Of a stretch of DNA of 64,000 nucleotides, positions 60,869 through 64,000 are shown piece after piece. The DNA lies in NCBI GenBank assembly GCA_019828595.1, contig JAHQRK010000011.1:1550001-1614000 (forward strand). The letters run 5' to 3'. This DNA comes from Aphanomyces cochlioides (lineage: Eukaryota > Oomycota > Saprolegniomycetes > Saprolegniales > Verrucalvaceae). The translations under genes were made by a program, and so were the position numbers. Position 1 is the first letter of the stretch. Each line of letters starts with the position of its first letter. The notes below the pieces were generated by a model. That model saw only the letters and a program-made list of their open reading frames with translations. It did no database searches and was not told the origin of the DNA.

Positions 60869-61311
60869 ATGGTTGAGTACAGATGGGCCAGCAATGGCCC
60901 AGAGCAAAAACTCTTGGAGAAGCTAATTCGCGATGGTTCAATTGAACCAAAGGACAAGCCCAAGACAATCTACGCCGCACACGTTCCCTTTCGACGTGTG
61001 TCTCAACTGTTTTCGCATGCATCTCAGCAAAACACGAGCCCGACTAGGCACAGAGTGTACGAATGAAATGAATCGCGGCTTAATTGTATGTAGTAGGTCG
61101 CGATGCATGTGCTGATGAGTCGACTATGGATGAAATCGACGAGCTACGCCCACTTAAAAGACACAAAGCGGAAGAGCACGAGGAGGAGTACTCTGATGAT
61201 GAAGAGAGTGATTCTTGTGTCTTTTCTAACCCTCCATGCAATCTAGCAGTTTACAATGATCCCGAAACAATGCATGAGATGCTTGTTTTGACGCTCTCAA
61301 TTGGGGTCTAA
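60869..61311 (+). pseudogene. Degenerate ORF, transposon-associated type
   Basis: The plus strand begins EYRWASNGPEQKLLEKLIRDG then SIEPKDKPKTIYAAH. This pattern (short charged helix, LL..L..DGSI, KPK.IY) resembles small proteins often found with DNA transposons in eukaryotes. The continuation that fits (VCLNCFRMHLSKTRARLG) is in another frame, and the acidic end (TMDEIDELRPLKRHKAEE, YSDDEESD) is in a third. At least two frame changes are therefore needed and no good introns account for them. Function unknown; family assignment is by recalled pattern only. Confidence 0.35.
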
Positions 61312-62690
61312 AAGTAGATATTTATATCCTGCAAAAATGTATATTTGTTCTTACCCATGATAAACTATATTTTGTTTCCACAATTGAACTGTTAAAATTT
61401 ATATTTTCAAGGATCGGCGATGATGGCTCGACAGAGATCACAGTCGCTGGTAGAATCGACACCAAAGAGATCCACAGGCGCAGGCACACAAAAAACCAAA
61501 GGGCACAAAAACCAAAGGGCACAAGTAGCAAAGCAGCACAGAGTAGAGCAGAATAAACCTCACAAACTCGACTTCTGTACGACAGCTCTGTAAGCTCGAT
61601 TATCGTAAAGATACTGGTGTTAGATTATTGCTTTAAGCAACCTATCACAACCTCCAGTGCAATCACAAACAGTGATTCAACAAGAACAGCTCTACTCAGC
61701 AGCTTACGGGTGCACCAAAAACCAAATGAGATCAGATGGCTGTGCTGACTCCTGCTAAAAAAACATAGCTATTTTAAAAATTAGTTCAATAGTTATTTAG
61801 TCCGACTATTACTTCGATAAAGTAAATTACATAGGATAGTAAACTTATTTCGATTAAGTTAACTATTTAATCTTGACAACACTTGATAAAGTAAATTTTG
61901 AATTTAATTAAGCGAGTGGGACAGACAAGATGACAACAGGACAACTTCCCGACAAGCACCACCCAAATCTTCACCCTGACGCAGTCATGAGACTGCGAAT
62001 TAGAAAAATTGATTTTTGCAGGAAATGCTTGTTTGACCAAACAGTGAAAAATCCATTTGCCGATCACAAGACCCAGACGAGACACCAAGCAAGACCAACA
62101 TCTCCCGCATCCTCTGGACAAGTGAAGACCAGCTACCAAGCCAGCAATGCAGTGTATGTGTGCGGCATCGTCATATCAATAGTCGTTTACTCTACAATAT
62201 GATGGATTGTAGCTCCTTCACGATCGAGTCGGTCTACAAGTTGTCTGCGCGCTCTGTTGCTGTGGGCGACAAGCTTGTGACCTATTAAGTATTATACGTT
62301 ATTTAGGTCTCAAGTGGTTAAACTCACCAATATGTCCGGATAAAATGTCCGGATAGAATAAGTATACAAACATCAAGATAGACCGAACGGCCAATTTATG
62401 CCAGACTCCATACAACTTCACAGTTCAAAGCACTGACGTTAAATATCTATAACTTTTTTAGTTTTCATCGGATTTAAAACCAAGCGATACCTTCTCTTCG
62501 TCTTGTCCAGCGCTAACGATTTTGTGGTCTTATATACCTAAATATGCACTTTCAAAGGACTTATAGCGATAGGCGGTACTACAGTCTGTTCTCGAATTAA
62601 GAACATCTAGTCAAAACTAATATACTTCATAAAATTATACTTATTAATTTTATCAGGTTCTTTTCGTGAAAGACTTGAAGTCAGTCAGTA
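61312..62690. other. A/T-rich gene-poor stretch, 1.4 kb
   Basis: No gene I can support. The part at 61760-61920 is rich in TAGTT/AACTA-type words with several short imperfect inverted matches (for example TCGATAAAGTAAATT and TTCGATTAAGTTAA). An open plus frame at 61930-62202 has no protein-like features. Probably transposon-derived or simple intergenic DNA. Confidence 0.45.
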
Positions 62691-62699
62691 TCCTTGTTT

Positions 62700-63922
62700 C
62701 ATGGGACCACAAACACAGAGATTGCGCTGAACCAACACGCACAGGTCTGCGTTGATCAAACTCCATGGCGAAAACCCTCAATTGTCACACGACGAGCTAG
62801 CTCTGTGGCTCAACATGCGTTTAAGCTGTCTTGCAAGCTTGGTAGGAGTACAATCACCAAGATTTTATGCACACCGAGGCCTTAGTGGAATGGAAAAAAA
62901 TCTAATGTCAAACCCCATGCATCTGAATTGGAAAGCGCCTTATGGAATGGATAAGTGTTTGTGAGAAGTGGAGCGTCCCTATTGTCTCATTTACTACTAT
63001 ACGAGTGAAGTGCAATCAAATTCGACAACAAATGAAAGAGAATGGTTGTGATATGAATCCCAAGATCGATGCTCTCACATTCTCCAACGGGTGGATCTCA
63101 AACTTTAAAGCTCGACATGGCTTAAAGTCAAGACGGACGTTTGGTGAGGCTGCTTCAACCTTCAGTGAACGTGTCGAGGAAGGTAGAAAACAACTCCGTG
63201 ACATCACGAAAGGATTTTCAAGGAGCAATACATTTAACATGGATGAAACAGCCTATATTTACTGCGCGGCCCCAACAAAAACAATCTCAAAAGCAGGAAT
63301 ATCTGGCCGGAAAAGTCCAAAAAGAGGCCTTGATGAGCAACGCGGATGGGTCGTACATGCCACCGCTGCTCTTCATTGGGTTTGCAGAACGTCCAAGGTG
63401 CTTCAATGGCCAGAATCTTGAAGCAATGGGCTGTGAATACACAAGTGCGCCAAAAGGCTGGATGACACGAGGTATCTTTGGTCAATGGGTCAATGAATTC
63501 AACGAGAAGATGAGACTGAATGGACGTTATGTTGTTTTGCTTCTAGACAAGGCGTCCTCACACAATTATGATGGTATCTTATCAAATGTCACCATCAAGA
63601 AATTACCATCAAACACTACCTACAGCCACAAGACGCGGGGATAATTCGAAAGTTTAAAGCCAAGATTGAGGAGCTAAAGGCTCTCGAAATGTTGAAGAAG
63701 TTTGACGATTTGCTGGCAAATTCCGATGAAAACGACAAGGAAAACTTTCATGCCCATATCAACAAGCTTCACGAAGTCACTCTCATCGAACCTATGCAAT
63801 GGGCTGTGATTGCTTGGAATCAGTTTGATGCGAGGTCAATTGCAAACTGTTGGCGTCATGTGAATATTTTAGATGAGGATATGTACGAACTGGATGATGA
63901 AGTTCGCGAAATATGTTTGTAA
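62700..63922 (+). pseudogene. pogo/Tigger-type (CENP-B-like) DDE transposase with frame breaks
   Basis: An N-terminal helix-turn-helix part reads ALIKLHGENPQLSHDELALWL and continues in another frame as FKLSCKLGRSTITKIL (break near 62812). A CENP-B-type region follows (KIDALTFSNGWISNFKARHGL). The DDE catalytic domain starts at FNMDETAYIYCAAP, shifts frame at the A-run near 63319-63326, and continues SNADGSYMPPLLFIGFAERPRC and VVLLLDKASSHNYDG. It shifts again near 63611-63622 before LQPQDAGIIRKFKAKI. The last frame ends at 63922. The first Asp (MDET) and second Asp (LLDKASSH) are kept. A TGA also interrupts the N-terminal part. This is a decayed element, or two of the breaks are sequencing indels in homopolymers. 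Confidence 0.8.
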
Positions 63923-64000
63923 ATCAAATGTTTGTGTTTCTTCATGACAGTCATCTTCGAGCAAATGTAAGCTATGCCATCGAGCACAACATTGATGCCT

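Overview
The window is a eukaryotic nuclear segment, most likely from an oomycete of the Saprolegniales (Aphanomyces-like). The evidence is indirect. Introns are uniformly tiny (mostly 36-57 nt, GT-AG), and genes are packed on both strands with gaps of tens to hundreds of bases. An ankyrin protein has the EGCTTDAMD...GHLDVV.FLH repeat style, and membrane-anchored GH5 glucanases and a flagellar (nephrocystin-type) protein are present. No prokaryotic operons, rRNA, tRNA or CRISPR arrays were seen. Species assignment is inference.

Layout. 1-2216: a truncated membrane protein and a four-exon multi-pass membrane protein, both minus strand and unrecognised. 2447-5024: a 16-exon DDX52/Rok1 rRNA-processing helicase (minus). 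5645-35677: one intronless minus-strand gene for a mucin-like membrane protein of about 10,010 residues. It holds about 98 copies of a roughly 306-bp unit, with a short N-terminal anchor and a C-terminal Cys-rich domain. 36205-43445: a large multi-exon minus-strand gene that reads as four EF-hand blocks, a charged linker, four more EF hands and a nephrocystin-1-like C-terminus. 43527-44993: a ten-exon CHID1-type GH18 protein (minus). 45648-47024: an eight-exon unrecognised plus-strand gene. 47247-48793: a membrane-anchored S10 serine carboxypeptidase (plus). 49078-50739 and 52459-54203: a divergent pair of type II GH5 glucanases, the second with three frame breaks. 54381-56351 (minus) and 56410-56790 (plus): an ankyrin protein and an LYRM7-like complex III assembly factor whose ATGs are 58 bp apart. 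56941-57165: a small secreted protein. 57937-59108: a Pol I-type 5'-3' nuclease with a likely mitochondrial presequence. 59319-64000: a decayed transposon zone with a Harbinger-type transposase carrying stops, a degenerate acidic ORF and a pogo/Tigger-type transposase with frame breaks.

Functional reading. Several proteins here point to the cell surface or secretory route: the mucin, the carboxypeptidase, both glucanases, the CHID1 protein and the small secreted protein. Four of them (mucin, carboxypeptidase, both GH5s) carry an uncleaved-looking N-terminal anchor, so their large domains would face outward or into the lumen. The EF-hand/nephrocystin protein fits the flagellar transition zone of a zoospore-forming organism. 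The two most unusual objects are the giant repeat gene and the EF-hand/nephrocystin fusion. Exon joins were worked out by hand from reading frame and splice sites and have not been checked against transcripts.
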